Source of the DNA: Tricholoma matsutake
Taxonomy: Eukaryota > Basidiomycota > Agaricomycetes > Agaricales > Tricholomataceae
Reading direction: 5' to 3'
NCBI GenBank assembly: GCA_026075535.2
Contig: AP026538.1
Span: forward strand, 9,982,001 to 10,046,000
Length of the DNA stretch: 64,000 nt
Within the stretch, counting starts at the first letter, position 1; each line of letters opens with the position of its first letter. Positions 1 through 11,355 of this stretch are shown piece by piece. The translations under genes were made by a program, and so were the position numbers. The notes under the pieces were generated by a model. It did not search any database and was not told the DNA's origin. It saw nothing but the letters and a program-made list of their open reading frames with translations.

Positions 1-320
1 CGAGTGTGGTTTGGGGACCAGTCGAAGTGGGGATGTCCGAAATGGACCTATTATGGACTCTAGGGCGTCCGGAGTGTAAGCTTGTGAATAACGGCCTGCT
101 GCCTGCTCGCTGGCAATGTAAGAAGATATAAAGTCAGGATCTAAAAGTGATGAGGCATGGTTGGTGAAAAAGATATGAGTGGGGAGGGGTATCCCTGATG
201 CCAACATCGAAGCCCTCCCTGAGACCTGTAATTATGTGCTTCTAGTCCTCGTATAGACCGTATTTACAAAGACTTTCCTCGGCTCGATTTGGGCTGAGGG
301 GTGTGACCACCATTTGTGGG
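1..320. other. No gene recognised; 3' flank of gag-like gene
   Basis: Nothing codes convincingly here. The stretch lies downstream of the stop codon of the minus-strand gag-like gene and probably holds its 3' UTR or the continuation of the same retroelement beyond the window edge. Confidence 0.4.
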
Positions 321-2024
321 TCAAGCACAGGATTTGCAGGAACCAGCTCCGTGACTAGGTTCTCCACAGAGGCTGCATCCATGGAAACCAGCGCAGGCAT
401 CTCCAAAGTGCCAACCTGAGTTCCGGGACCAGTTGAAGCAGAAATGCTTACCGTTGGGGGCAAGCAGGGCATTTCCACTCTTGGATGAGGGAGCGACGGG
501 GGCAGTCTTCCTTCCAGCAGTGGTGAATTCAGCTTTGCAGTTGGGTGGGAGGTGACCTGCTCCACCGCACCGAAAGCATAAGTTCTTCGACCATTTTCGT
601 GGGGTAGAAAGGTGGTCAGAGTAGATGGGTCGCTTCGATGGAGACACGGAGAGAAAGGACTGGGGTGTAGGCTTTGCTGGTGGGCGGGTCGCAATGATAG
701 CTAGTGCGGCTATGTCAAGCGTGCTTAAGTCATGGGCTGGGCGCAATGCAACCATTTCACATTGGGAAACGTCGTACTCCATAGCAGTCTCCCAGTTGTG
801 GGAACGGCCAAGGTCCATAACTATTCTATGATGAGCTGCTAAGGCTGTCGCCCTTGCCTCACCGAAATGCTCTCTTATACGTCCTTCAGCTGCTGTGGAA
901 GCCGCATACCAGTCTACAATAGATATGCTCTTCTCATTCCTTCGGTCAAGACCCTTGGCTGTTAGGCCACCCTGTGCATTTATCGTGAAGTTTTCCTCAC
1001 CCTGAGCTGCTTTGAGGCGAGCAGCAGTTGTGAGCGCAGTGTACGGGACATACTGGAAGCGACGGAAAGCTTCCTCGACTTTGGGGGGTATGGCTATTGA
1101 GAAAGTGACAAATTAGCTCTTACGTCGCAGCCACCATCATAGGTGATAACAAAAGCAGGAATTAAAATTTAAAAAAACCCATAGATTCAGCTGGACTATA
1201 TTATGCACTGGGGGTATGGCCAAATGTGGTGGCTGATGCCAAAGCAGTTATGCTATGGAGCCTATCGCTCCTGCGCAAAGTTTACGATGCATGCACTAGA
1301 GGGTGTCCTTCACATAATCGGAGCCTATCGCTCATGCAACATAGCCTATCGCTCATGCAGTGGGGCCTATCACCCATGTGGTGAGCTTATGCTCGACGCG
1401 AAGATGGAGTGAACAACTGAGGTGTTTCTCCGAACAAAGAAAATGTGGTGCATAATAAGAACAGAGGCTTACCGACTTCGAGGGAGCTGGCCTTGAACCC
1501 AGGAATCACATCAGGTAAAACAAGTTTCTTTCCATCGTCTTTCGATGATGCGGTTGCAGCTTTCACACAGTCGATGGTGTCCTGGTCTGCGAACAGGGTC
1601 TGTGGCTGATGAAAGTCTGCTGTTGGTGTGCCGTCCTTCTCGTAGTGTTCGAGTCGAGCTTTTAGGGATTGTATTTCGTCTGCCTGGGACTGCGGAGTAG
1701 GGCCGACGGCGGGTGGTGTGGTTTCGGGGCTGACAGAGTTGTTGCTTTCTGCTGCTGACCTTACCCCTTGAGGACCATTGGTGGGTTGACAGTCGCCTCC
1801 GGCAGGTGCGATGGGTCCAGCAGGAGGGAGGCTGTTGGTTTGGACTCGCTGTGTTGGCGGCTGATTGGCAGGACGGCTCTGCTGGACTGGGGGCTGAGTG
1901 ATGGGAGGGGTTGTCGAGCTTGCGAAGTAGTATTACTCATGCCTGCGTTACCAGGTGCCGTGTTTCTTAGAGAACTCGAAGCTCCAGTAGGTTCTCCGAG
2001 GTTTAGTCCAGTGTGAGCATGCAT
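321..2024 (-). CDS. Gag-like zinc-finger protein, probably retroelement-derived (3 exons)
   Basis: I read complement(join(321..1093,1473..1886,1952..2024)), 419 codons with no internal stop. The 65-nt intron (donor gtaacg, acceptor cccag) and the 379-nt intron (donor gtaagc, acceptor aatag) both keep frame. The N-terminal 100 residues are Pro/Ser/Gln-rich, followed by a charged helix (SLKARLEHYEKDG). A conserved-looking middle domain is followed by a CCHC knuckle, CFRCGGAGHLPPNC (about residues 335-348), and a compact C/H cluster ending CSLCGEPSHGAGSC (to about 415). Proteins with this ending occur as the first ORF of basidiomycete retroelements (recalled, not searched). Nucleic-acid binding is expected. 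No polymerase or recombinase is visible next to it, so it may be a host copy or the gag of an element running off the left edge. CpG is not depleted. The first exon is the least certain part. Confidence 0.6.
1258..1390. repeat. Short direct repeat inside the 379-nt intron
   Basis: A motif of about 15 bp, GCCTATCGCTCATGC, occurs four times with small changes (near 1259, 1323, 1343 and 1365). It lies in the unusually long second intron of the gag-like gene. Confidence 0.7.
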
Positions 2025-2310
2025 TGGAGAAACGAGTGAAAGGAGCCTTAAACTATGAAAAGATAGCGAGCGAGGATAATTAACGTTGTAGATTAAACGA
2101 GCGAATAGTGAGATGGTAAAGGAGAAGAGGCAGTGGGTTCGAAATGATCAATGCGCTGGCGTTGTCGTTCGGCTGGACGCCGGTTGCCGGTGGTCTCTCG
2201 GCAGGCTAGAGAGACACCGGCACCCTTGCTCATTAATCCTCAGGACCTCAATTACAGATTTTTCCCTTGGCCGACATTACCTAATCGACATACCACACTA
2301 CATTTTACAG
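2025..2310. other. Intergenic stretch between two minus-strand genes
   Basis: No coding signal. It should contain the promoter of the gag-like gene and the 3' UTR of the kinase-like gene. I saw no clear TATA box. Confidence 0.4.
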
Positions 2311-4638
2311 TTACGACCATTGTAATGACCTTTTGTCATAATTAATTTCCCGACCATTAAACTCCTGACTGGACGACCGGCCAAAATCAATCAACCTGAA
2401 GCTTCGTTCGCCTGGGCCCTCGGTGTTCTTGCGCTCTTTTGAAAGCACATTGAGGGGTCCTGGTTGAACGACGATGTTCCGTTCAGCGACGGACTGGTGT
2501 GCCCAGCCTGCTAGGTTGAAGCGGAGGATGAGGGCGACCACTTCATTTCTGTAATAGCATATGTAAGAAGTACACATACAATGCGTCGAGTCCACTCACT
2601 GTTCATGAACGCTGAGCTGACGGAAAGAGACGCTTTCCCCGCAGTCCTCAATCAAAAGGATGGGACTTAGATAACCGCGGATAACTTTGGGCATTTCTTC
2701 TCCTCCTTCAGTTTGGTTATCGCCCTGGATGCTGCAATTTCTCGTTACATGCCCCTCCTTTTCATCGTCCTTTAATTGCGGCACATAATACCCATAGAAT
2801 TGCGGTACCAGTGCACCTACAGAGCAAAGATTTTCCTCCGGCAACTTGTTCAGTCCGCTCCAGTGCTCAAACATGTGCTGGTCGAAAGTTTGATAATTCC
2901 GCGCTTCGCTCCACAAATGGTAATCACCCTCTAGGGATAGTTTTGCCATGACACGGAATTTAGCTGTCGGAGGGGTGGGTAAATGTGCCAAGAGATGTTC
3001 ACAAGTGGGATTCGAGGGGTCTTGCCATCCAACGGTAGTTCGGATAGGCCGTACAGGACCGTTAATTTCGACCCGGCAGGTCGTCTTTCGGGGGTCGATT
3101 GGATAAATATCATCTCCCACGTTGCTCTCCTGAGCGGTATCAAGACCCCCGTCATAAGCAAACTTGACTCCAATTGATGGACTATCCTCGCTTACGGTCC
3201 TTCGAAGTACAGCACTTTTCTCCTTCCAACGCTCTTCCATCTTCTCGCCGTTCTCGCCATCTTCTTCAAGCAAGATTCGTTTCACGTCCGCGCCAACACA
3301 GTCTTTACACAGGACAGGGTCACTACGGAGAGGTGGTATGAATGCCGTGCGAGGGAGCTCCCATTCACCCTGGTATACAATCGAATGATTTCCATCCCCA
3401 GCTATATATGCGGGAGAAAGATAAAGATGAGCTTCGTTGGTGGCTTCGTAATCTTGAGTTGGTTCTTTCTCGACCGGATCGCTAGGGTGGAGAGTCGGTG
3501 GAGGATCATGAACGACGAAAACGGGAGGAGCGATCGGGCCAGGCGAAACATCAGCGTGTGCAATCAAAAAGTACCCATGTAATCCTGTGGGACCTCCCGC
3601 GCTTTCAGCCATCTTTGGCACTGGCGACGTCACACTTCGGGCCTTGGCTTCTAAAATTTCCTCTCGCAGGCGAGCTTCACCGGCTGCTGATAGTTGAAGG
3701 TTATACGTGTGAACGATATCTGGTTTCTCATTCCAATTAGCTTCGTCGACTTCCATCTTAGCAGAACCGTAGCGGTTTCTACTATACATGGCGAGGAGAT
3801 TCCACGGGTCGTGGACCGTGATTTTCTTCGGGAGTTTATGCAGAGGAATACGGGTCTGCAGACATTCTGTGGGGTAGCTGAATGGAACGAGAGGCCATGG
3901 GCTTGGATAATTCGAAGTATTAAAAATCGACTGGGCAAGAAATATTAATATGGATGCAAGAGCATAGGGGGCGAAATCATACATGGTCTGTAGCGAGATC
4001 GATGGAGTTCAAGACCGCGCCCTTGCCATTGTGCATCGATATCCCCCATCCTTCTTTCCTAGCCTTAATATTCTCCTCCTCGGCCAAAAACGTATAAGGA
4101 GCACACGGTTCAATCACATGGGGCTCCTCTTCCCGCTTGGCCCACTCAATCTCGTCCTTAGCCCAATCTTCTTCTCCATTCGCCTGTGACCACTCCAAAA
4201 GCTGACTCCCTGTGCAAACTTTCCATGCGGGGCAATGATCTGGTTGTCGAATGTAATAAAAGTCAAAGACCGTCGCTCCCCAAGGCAAGCCATTCGGCGT
4301 CGTTTTTCCACGATAATCGCGGTCGCGGGGTGATGGCTTGGAAGAGATCGTGGCCAGTACCTGAAGATCGTGCGTTTAGGGGGCCCATTGGCAACTATCT
4401 CGTCGAAAACATCAGGCTGCCAGATTTTTACCGTAGTAATCGCGTCAGAATTTGGATTTTGGGGCCGATGGTCGCTGCGAATTGCAGTATTGTAGCAAGA
4501 GAGAATAACAAAAAGGTCAGGCACTGTGAAACTTCGAGGTTCTTCCTTGCAAAAATTGAACGCTAGCTCAGGCAAGTCAACGCGCTTTCCAGAACCCACG
4601 ATCACGGTAGCTTGATCGACGGACATCAAGATACCCAT
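2311..4638 (-). CDS. Basidiomycete protein kinase-like protein (probable pseudokinase), 4 exons
   Basis: Splicing as complement(join(2311..2548,2600..3930,3983..4360,4432..4638)) gives 717 residues without a stop. The introns are 71, 52 and 51 nt, with donors gtaaaa, gtatga and gtgagt and acceptors ttcag, cccag and tacag, all GT-AG. The kinase signature is at the C-terminus. A catalytic-loop equivalent, AHQSVAERN, sits at about residues 655-663 and a RLIDFGRS segment at about 690-697. This matches a family expanded in mushroom genomes, where RNI(V)VQPGPL is followed by a short insert and IDFGR. The Asp of the HRD motif is Ser658 here, so catalysis is doubtful, although the DFG-type Asp693 is kept. 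The protein ends only 20 residues after IDFGRS, so the rest of the C-lobe is absent, as I recall for relatives. The first ATG (4638) was chosen; a second in-frame Met lies four codons later. This is the best-preserved host-type gene in the window, and its surroundings keep CpG. Confidence 0.85.
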
Positions 4639-5775
4639 CAGCTGACAATCTCTGAAATCGCAGTTAGGAAATCTCAGAACACGACGGGTCGATGTTGATC
4701 GAATAGGTCGACGACACTGAGGAGTCAGGGAAAAGTGCCATTAATAGATGGTGCTTCTATAAGCCGAATAAGCGTACCAGTGATGGTGGAACCGTAAAGG
4801 GAAAAGCAGAAACCGAGAACTTAAAGGAGGTATGACAAGTAAGTTCGAATTCAAAGACAATAGGGGCGGTCAAACTAGGGGGATTATTGGCGGATCATGT
4901 CCAAGATTATAGCAATGAATGCAGAATCGTCGAATCGCCTCCAGAGTCGATTCGACGATTCTTTGCACGATTATCAAAGACACACTCGGATTAATCCGAG
5001 GGAGCACAAATCGGAGTACGAAAAAGAGAAGAGGGTAGAACCTCTGGTTGACCTCTGGTTAAGTATTATCATTGACTTGCGCTGTGAGGGCCGCTGCTTC
5101 GCACGGCATGTCCGAGTTCTTTCAGGGGGAGGAGTGATAAAAATATAAAAATAAATCTGAAAAAGAATATACAGGGTCGATTTTTTTGTTAAGGGCAGTT
5201 GCTCTGGACTAACTAACTACGTAATCAGGCACAATTCCCAAAATGGTAATATGATGTCACTTCCGCGGGCGCTTTGCCCATGCTGGCCCCCCAGATCACA
5301 AGCCTCACAAATCCATTTTGTTGGAGTAGTTTCAAGCATGGTATTCACCCACAAGAGCCATCTTCACCCTCTCAAGCAGCTGCTCCATGCTCCAGTTTCA
5401 GCTCTTCGAATTCTTGAAGAAACAATGTAACACTGGAATGTCATGGGTGCCGACAAGCTCAAGAAGTTCATCTCAGGTTACTTCGTGGCCATGAAGTCGA
5501 GCAAGTGCTTTGGAATCCTTAAGATACTATATGAAGAAAGTCAGATAACACTCTAAGGTGTGTTCGCCATGTGTGAACAAGAACCTTGAATGTTAGATCC
5601 TTTAGATTCTGCTCATAAGTTTCAGCTTCTCTCTAAGCTGGTTGTTTCTCATTGCATTATGATGAAGCCTCACCACAGGTTTCATAGTGTGTTCTTTGAC
5701 AGCCACAACAAGTGCACTCGTGTTCTGACACACAAGACATGGATCAGACTTGCTAGGAGACATTCCACTGCAGTG
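4639..5775. other. Upstream region of kinase-like gene; no gene recognised
   Basis: The first few hundred bases should hold the kinase-like gene promoter. Short ORFs at 4897-5148 and 5590-5808 lack recognisable domains, and the second runs into an LTR, so I do not call them genes. Confidence 0.45.
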
Positions 5776-5780
5776 AGGAG

Positions 5781-6181
5781 TGTTAGGGCGACACCCACTA
5801 TCTGCTAGCTAAGACCGTGCAGGTTCTCTCTACAAGAAGGGGGTGGGATCTGCACTTGTGGTGGGGAATTGATGGTTTTGATGTGAGGGGTTATTAATAG
5901 ATGAGTTTGTTGAGATAGGCCTTTCACACCAAAAACGTAGGTGGAATACCTAAGAGAACACAACTGGGGTCCCCTAGGCATATATTTAGGGTTTATATAC
6001 TATGTTACATATATTGTACATTGTTGTTACCAATGCACTCATACATGTGCGTACATATTGATGCATGTGAAATAAAATTCTCATGCTATCAAAGTGTAGC
6101 GTCATTTGGTGTCATGTAGCGTAATTCAACATAATAAAATAAAAATGAAATTTTATTAGGTGATGGGGTGGTTTCCTAACA
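5781..6181 (-). repeat. 3' LTR of element 1
   Basis: It pairs with 10161-10561. The two LTRs differ at roughly two dozen sites, nearly all C/T or G/A transitions at sites that are CpG in one copy or in the third copy at 60639. Confidence 0.93.
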
Positions 6182-6194
6182 TTACCCCCCTTTT
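6182..6194 (-). other. Polypurine tract of element 1
   Basis: Read on the minus strand, AAAAGGGGGGTAA directly precedes the 3' LTR start TGTTAGG. This is the expected plus-strand primer. Confidence 0.8.
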
Positions 6195-8580
6195 ATGCCT
6201 CGACTTCCAGGCGAGAAAATATTATGTTTGTCCCCTCTGTGAAATTTTGGTAAGGCCGGAATTTCATCCCCTCAACACCATTCTGACAATGCGACGTGGA
6301 GCATTCAGATTACGTTTAAAGAATTGGGCGATCGCGGTACGCGCAGTAAGGTAACATTTTTATTGTCCTCCTCCACCCCCCTTTTATGATCAACACGTCT
6401 GGATAATGCATCTGCTTTCCTCATTAAGCTTCCCGCTTTGTGGACCAAGTGAAAATTGAAACATGATAGGAATAATGCCCAATGCGCTTGCCTGCGATTA
6501 AGCTTTTTAGCGGACATGAAGTATTGCAGATTTTGATGATCCATCCAGATCTCAATCTCATGCGTACATCCCTCCAAATAATGCCTCCATGCCTCCAATG
6601 CTCGTATTATCCCCAACATTTCTTTGTCATGCACATCATAATTCCTCTCCACATCATTCAACCCTTTTGACAAGTATGCGCAAGGATGCCATTTGTCATC
6701 TTCACACAGCATTGATAATACTGCTCCAGTAGCAAAATCAGATGCATCAGATTCCACTCGCAAAGGGTGTGTGAAATCTACTGGGGCTAATATTGGTCCC
6801 TCCACAAACTTCCTTTTCAACTCCTCAAATGCTGTCTGCTGCTGCTCTCCCCACCTCCATACTACTCCCTTTCACATAAGGTTATGTAAGGGTGCGGCAA
6901 TTTTAGAAAAATTGTGCACAAAGCGACGATAATAATTTGTGAGTCCCAAGAAAGCTTGAACCTCCTTGACACGGGTGGGCGCAGGCCAATCTGTGATCGC
7001 CTGTACTTTGATCGGATCCATTTTGATCCCGTCAGGGCCGATCAATAATCCTAGGAACTCGATCTTGCTTGCCCCAAACACACACTTCTCTGGTTTCAAA
7101 AATAGATCGTTCTCCGCCAACCTCTGTAACACCTCCTGCACTATCGCCTCATGATTTTCTTCATCCTCCATGAATATCAGAATGTCGTCAATAAATATTA
7201 TTACCACGCCTTTGTCTATGACATCCTTGAAAATATCGTTCATCATATTTTGAAAGGTCGGGGGACTATTAGTCATCCCAAAAAACATGACAAGTGGCTC
7301 AAAGGATCCTCGATGCGTGGCAAATGCAGCCTTCCATTCATCTCCTTTCTTTATTTGTACATTGTTGTATCCCCATCATAAATCCAATTTTGTAAAGACC
7401 TTGGCTTTTCCAACCTTGTCAATTATTTCTGAAATCAATGGTAGGGGGTACATGTTCTTGACTGTCCACTCATTCAGATACCTATAATCTGTACACATCC
7501 TCTTCCTTTGGTCTTTCTTTGGCATGAAGAATATTGGTGACGTCTGTGGTGATTTCAAAGGTCATATGTATCCTTTGCCCAATTGCTCCTTCAAGAATGC
7601 ATCCACTTCTTCTTGTTCCATCGGAGATAATGGATATACCTTCGACTTCTTCAGCACAAATCCTGGCTTCATCTCAATCACATGATCCCATGGCTTCCGC
7701 ACTGGCATTCACTCAGACTCCTTCTTCTGAAACACTGACAGATGTTCATGATACACTTTTGGCACCCACTCCTCCACTGGCTTCTCCACCTTCACGATAT
7801 TCTTGTCCCATGACTGTCCTCCACGAATTGCTCTAAAGGTTTGCTTCTGCTCTTCTTTCTTGATCATGATCGGAACTTCCCCATTTGGCATTTCCTCATC
7901 CTCCACTTCCTCCATCATAACAGAATACTTTCTCAGATGTTCTTTCTCTTTCTTTTTCCTTTTTTCCTTCTTCATCTTCCTTCCATACACATTACATTCC
8001 TTAGGACAATGAGTCATTTGTACTTTCCCAGTTTTCCAATCAATTTCGGGATTATGCTTCCATAACCATGGACATCCTATTATTAGATTGGTTTTCCCAA
8101 GATTGCACACTTCGAATATGGCTCGCTCCTGATGCTCCTGATACTTTAGTACCATAGTTACCTCCTCCTTGATAGTTCCTCCACAATTGACTGTTCCATC
8201 AATATTGTACACCATTATAGGTTGTGCCAGCTTGCATGTGTTAATACCATTTCCGGTAATTAAGGATCGATTAATAAATAATCCTGTAGCACCACTATCA
8301 AGCAACACTTCCACATCAATAGCTGCATGCATGTCCACTGTCTTCAATCTCACAGTCAAGGTGATTTCGGGTTCTATTCATGCAGAGCGAATAAAGAATT
8401 TAGGGGTTTTCGGAAATGATGTGTGAAAATTGTCACGTGATTGACAACAGTTGTACTCCTTTTCATCACGTGATTCAAACTGTTATACTCCTCCTCAATT
8501 TCCTTTTCTGATTTGCTCTGGGTTTCCTCGGATACTAATACATTGTAACGATTCTGGGTCACCAATGGGGAAACCTTCAC
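6195..8580 (-). pseudogene. pol: Pol of element 1: protease, RT, RNase H; integrase lost
   Basis: On the minus strand the order is: an aspartic protease with VLLDSGATGLFIN near 8300; RT with [10 protein letters not shown] near 7540 and a catalytic IIFIDDILIF near 7190; and RNase H with VESDASDFATGAVL near 6765 running to VDHKRG near 6370. The frame then jumps at about 6345 into the last codons of a chromodomain region, recognised by matching 61041-61195. Integrase is absent, so this copy cannot integrate its own cDNA. In-frame TGA codons lie at 8380, 7711, 7564, 7378 and 6874, each where related elements read Arg, for example GYI*PLKSP and LDL*WGY. At least one frameshift lies between about 8440 and 8360. 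It normally yields a Gag-Pol polyprotein. Confidence 0.88.
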
Positions 8581-9674
8581 TGGGAACCTTCCACAAAATT
8601 CTTCTGCTTGCCTTCCTCCGGCTTCACTTCCTCAATTGTAGCTTCCCTAATCTTTCTTGTCTGCCTACAATTCCTAGAAATGTGTCCTAAGTGCCCACAA
8701 TTAAAACATTTAAGTGGGGCTTGTCTCCCTGCTTGATCAACCTCCATTGCCTCTGCTGGTGCTGCTGACTCTGTAACTATAGGTGTCACTGCCATGGCCG
8801 GTGGCTGTGCCCTTGGAGCTTGCGCCTGAGGTGCCTTTCCTTTCTCGGACTTTCCTCCAGATGACTTTCCAAATTTACTACTTCCGTACATCAACTTCGA
8901 CTCCGCCTGTTCCTGCCGATATTGCCAGTCAAGGCACATTGCCCAATTATACCACTCGTCCAACTTCTCTGGCATAGAAGGTAGTCGGTAGATAGACTTG
9001 AATAAAGAGGGATTTAATCCTGCTTTTAAAAACTCTACCAATGCGGCTTCTCCCATGTCCATTTGCGAAGCTTCTGCTTTGAACTGCAAAATAAATTTAT
9101 CCACCATTAGGGAACCTTGGCGCATGGTCTTTAATTTAGCATTGGCTGTCGCCTTTGGATTAGGGTCTCCAAACTGTGCCTCCAAGCTCTCCAGAAATTC
9201 CTTGAAGGTTGCAAATGGTTTATTTCCTGCGGCAATTTGATTAATAGCCTCATTTCTCCAGAACTGTGCTTTCCCCTGCTGAATGTATGAGAGAGCAAAC
9301 ATAATCCTAGACTCAGCTGTACAAAACTCTGGCTTCCTCCCATGGATGTACAATACTATAGAGCTGATGAAAGATTTTGTATTCTTCATGGTACCGTCAA
9401 AGATTTGCGGGGGTGTGTACTTAGGTAAGCACACTTTTCCATTTCTGGATTTCTCCACCGTCTCATCCTCCTGCGATATCCACTCCACCATCTCCTCCAT
9501 CTCATCATCTCTTTCTCCTATCGTCTCTGGCTGTACTTCCGCTTGTCTGGGCTGTGATGCTGCCAATACTGACACTAATTGCGACATTTGCACTGTGAGT
9601 GCATCAATTTTTGCCTCTAGTGCTGGTGTGGGAACAGGATTAGGACCGGGATTAGAAGTTGAAGGTTCGGACAT
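8577..9674 (-). CDS. gag: Gag of Ty3/gypsy element 1 (intact ORF)
   Basis: A single open frame of 365 residues starts at ATG 9674. Visible parts are a Pro-rich start, a helix with ALTVQMSQLVSVLAAS, a central capsid-like Retrotrans_gag region (about residues 90-250, with WRNEAIN and FLESLEAQFGDPN), a Lys/Pro/Ala linker, and one CCHC knuckle, CFNCGHLGHISRNC (about 323-336). It packages the RNA and forms the virus-like particle. Its stop (8577-8579) is followed by pol in the -1 frame. Unlike pol it has no premature stop. An intact gag in an integrase-less element could in principle be mobilised in trans. Confidence 0.9.
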   Translation of the reverse strand: MSEPSTSNPGPNPVPTPALEAKIDALTVQMSQLVSVLAASQPRQAEVQPETIGERDDEMEEMVEWISQEDETVEKSRNGKVCLPKYTPPQIFDGTMKNTKSFISSIVLYIHGRKPEFCTAESRIMFALSYIQQGKAQFWRNEAINQIAAGNKPFATFKEFLESLEAQFGDPNPKATANAKLKTMRQGSLMVDKFILQFKAEASQMDMGEAALVEFLKAGLNPSLFKSIYRLPSMPEKLDEWYNWAMCLDWQYRQEQAESKLMYGSSKFGKSSGGKSEKGKAPQAQAPRAQPPAMAVTPIVTESAAPAEAMEVDQAGRQAPLKCFNCGHLGHISRNCRQTRKIREATIEEVKPEEGKQKNFVEGSQ

Positions 9675-10147
9675 AATTGTAGAATCTGTGATGAATCACT
9701 TCTTCAACAATTCAAAAAAAATTTCTTCAAGACCTCTCCAAACGTCTACAGGTCACGTGATGGTTTGTCAATCGTTTGTCAATCATTTGTCGTTCGTCAA
9801 GTGCCTAATTTGACACTTTGGATCAACAACCCTTCCAACAGTGCCTGATCTCGGAGATATCACTGAATTTGGCTTGTAACTAAAATAGTCGTCTGAATAG
9901 AGTAATGTAAATTGTAACTAAACCAGATCCAATCGGTTGTCTGGTTGCAGCTGTCCTAATGACGAGTGCTGCCTCTTGATCACTGGCGGTCGCAATGTAA
10001 GGCGAGGCCTGGTGTCGGCTTACAAAAGAAAAGGTAGATTATGTATATACAAGTACTTCTGGCTCATGCTGAAAGGATGAGTAATCGGATGTGGCATGGT
10101 GAAACAATGACGTATGCGCAAGTAAGAGAAGGCGCACTGATATGGGA

Positions 10148-10158
10148 AGTTGTGTTCT
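10148..10158 (-). other. Self-complementary primer-binding site of element 1
   Basis: On the minus strand AGAACACAACT begins two bases inside the 5' LTR. It is the exact complement of AGTTGTGTTCT within the LTR (10345 down to 10335). No TGG tRNA-type start is present. This is the Tf1/sushi self-priming layout. Confidence 0.65.
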
Positions 10159-10160
10159 TC

Positions 10161-10561
10161 TGTTAGGGCGACACCCACTATCTGCTAGCTAAGACCGTGC
10201 GGGTTCTCTCTACAAGAAGGGGGCGGGATCCACGCTGGTGATGGGGAATTGATGGTTTTGATGCGAGGGGTTGTTAATAGATGAGTTTGTTGAGATAGGC
10301 CTTTCACACCGAAAATGTAGGTGGAATACCTAAGAGAACACAACTGGGGTCCCCTAGGCATATATTTAGGGTTTATATACTATGTTACATATATTGTACA
10401 TTGTTGTTACCGACGCGCTTGTACATGTGCATACATATTGATGCGTGTGAAATAAAATTCTCACACTATCAAAGTGTAGCGTCATTTGGCATCATGTAGC
10501 GTAATTCGACATAATAAAATAAAAATGAAATTTTATTAGGTGATGGGGTGGTTTCCTAACA
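10161..10561 (-). repeat. 5' LTR of element 1
   Basis: It is 401 bp with termini TGTTAGG/CCTAACA and is followed by the AGGAG duplication. Confidence 0.93.
10335..10379 (-). promoter_or_regulatory. LTR promoter: TATA box and predicted RNA start
   Basis: Minus-strand TATATAAA (10379-10372) lies about 34 nt before AGTTGTGTTCT (from 10345), the sequence that matches the primer site. The spacing fits a pol II start at the first base of that complement. Confidence 0.6.
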
Positions 10562-10566
10562 AGGAG

Positions 10567-11347
10567 AGCAAATGCAAATGGTTGAGTTAAGGTGTTCAAC
10601 AAAGATGAGGTCGTAGCCTGGCATGAAACACGATCAGGGATTGTGGATGGCAAATGGGTAGGTCACGTATGGTGATCCCAAATCCCAATGAAACCCAGCA
10701 CCTGGGCATTGCAAGGGCTCGGCTGGAGGCTGGGGTTGAAAGTGGCTGGGATCTTTGAGTATTCAGTCTAATTTGACTTCTGATGAGTAAAGTGAGTGAG
10801 CTTGAGATTGGTGTTGTTATGCACCTGCAAGCCCCAACTTGCATTTCTGTGTCCCTGCATGTTTATTAAGGGTATTGGTGCCAATTCTATCCTTTCCATG
10901 ATTTACATATTCATGACATATAGTACATAGGACTAGGCAGTTCCCATTCGAAGGGTCAAGCTTCTTGAGAGGTAGGCCAGACAGCTCAGCATCAGGATTG
11001 GTATTGTTGCATTATTTGATGAAAATGAAGATATATGAACAGAAGCATGAGAAGAAGGCTTTGATACGTTATGTACAGTATTGATCCTCCATGATATTAG
11101 CAAAATGTTGATGCATTGCTCAGAGATAAAAACATGCATTGAGAGCAGGAGAGACATGTGTTGCTCAATGGATGCCGCTTTGATCATCACATACACCAAC
11201 AATCTCCTTATTTGGGGGGGCAGGGACGTACTTGAGCCATCAACCATGTCCATGATCACCTGCTTGTCTAAAACAAGCTCCAGATATCAAAATTTGCCCA
11301 AAGTTTGGGGGTTCCAATGTTTTTTTTCATGGCCTGGGGCTGGACTT
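10567..11347. other. No gene recognised
   Basis: CpG-poor sequence with only short ORFs without domains. Confidence 0.4.
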
Positions 11348-11355
11348 ACTAACCA

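Larger units (their letters stand above)
5781..10561 (-). mobile_element. Ty3/gypsy chromovirus element 1 (LTR-flanked, integrase-deleted)
   Basis: Two 401-bp LTRs (5781-6181, 10161-10561) begin TGTTAGG and end CCTAACA and bound a minus-strand gag-pol. AGGAG flanks both sides (5776-5780 and 10562-10566), a perfect 5-bp target duplication, so the element moved as one unit. The order on the minus strand is LTR, self-complementary primer site, gag, protease, RT, RNase H, remnant of the chromodomain end, polypurine tract, LTR. Integrase and most of the chromodomain are missing. The related fragment at 60639-62290 still has them. Five TGA codons interrupt pol. Confidence 0.93.
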
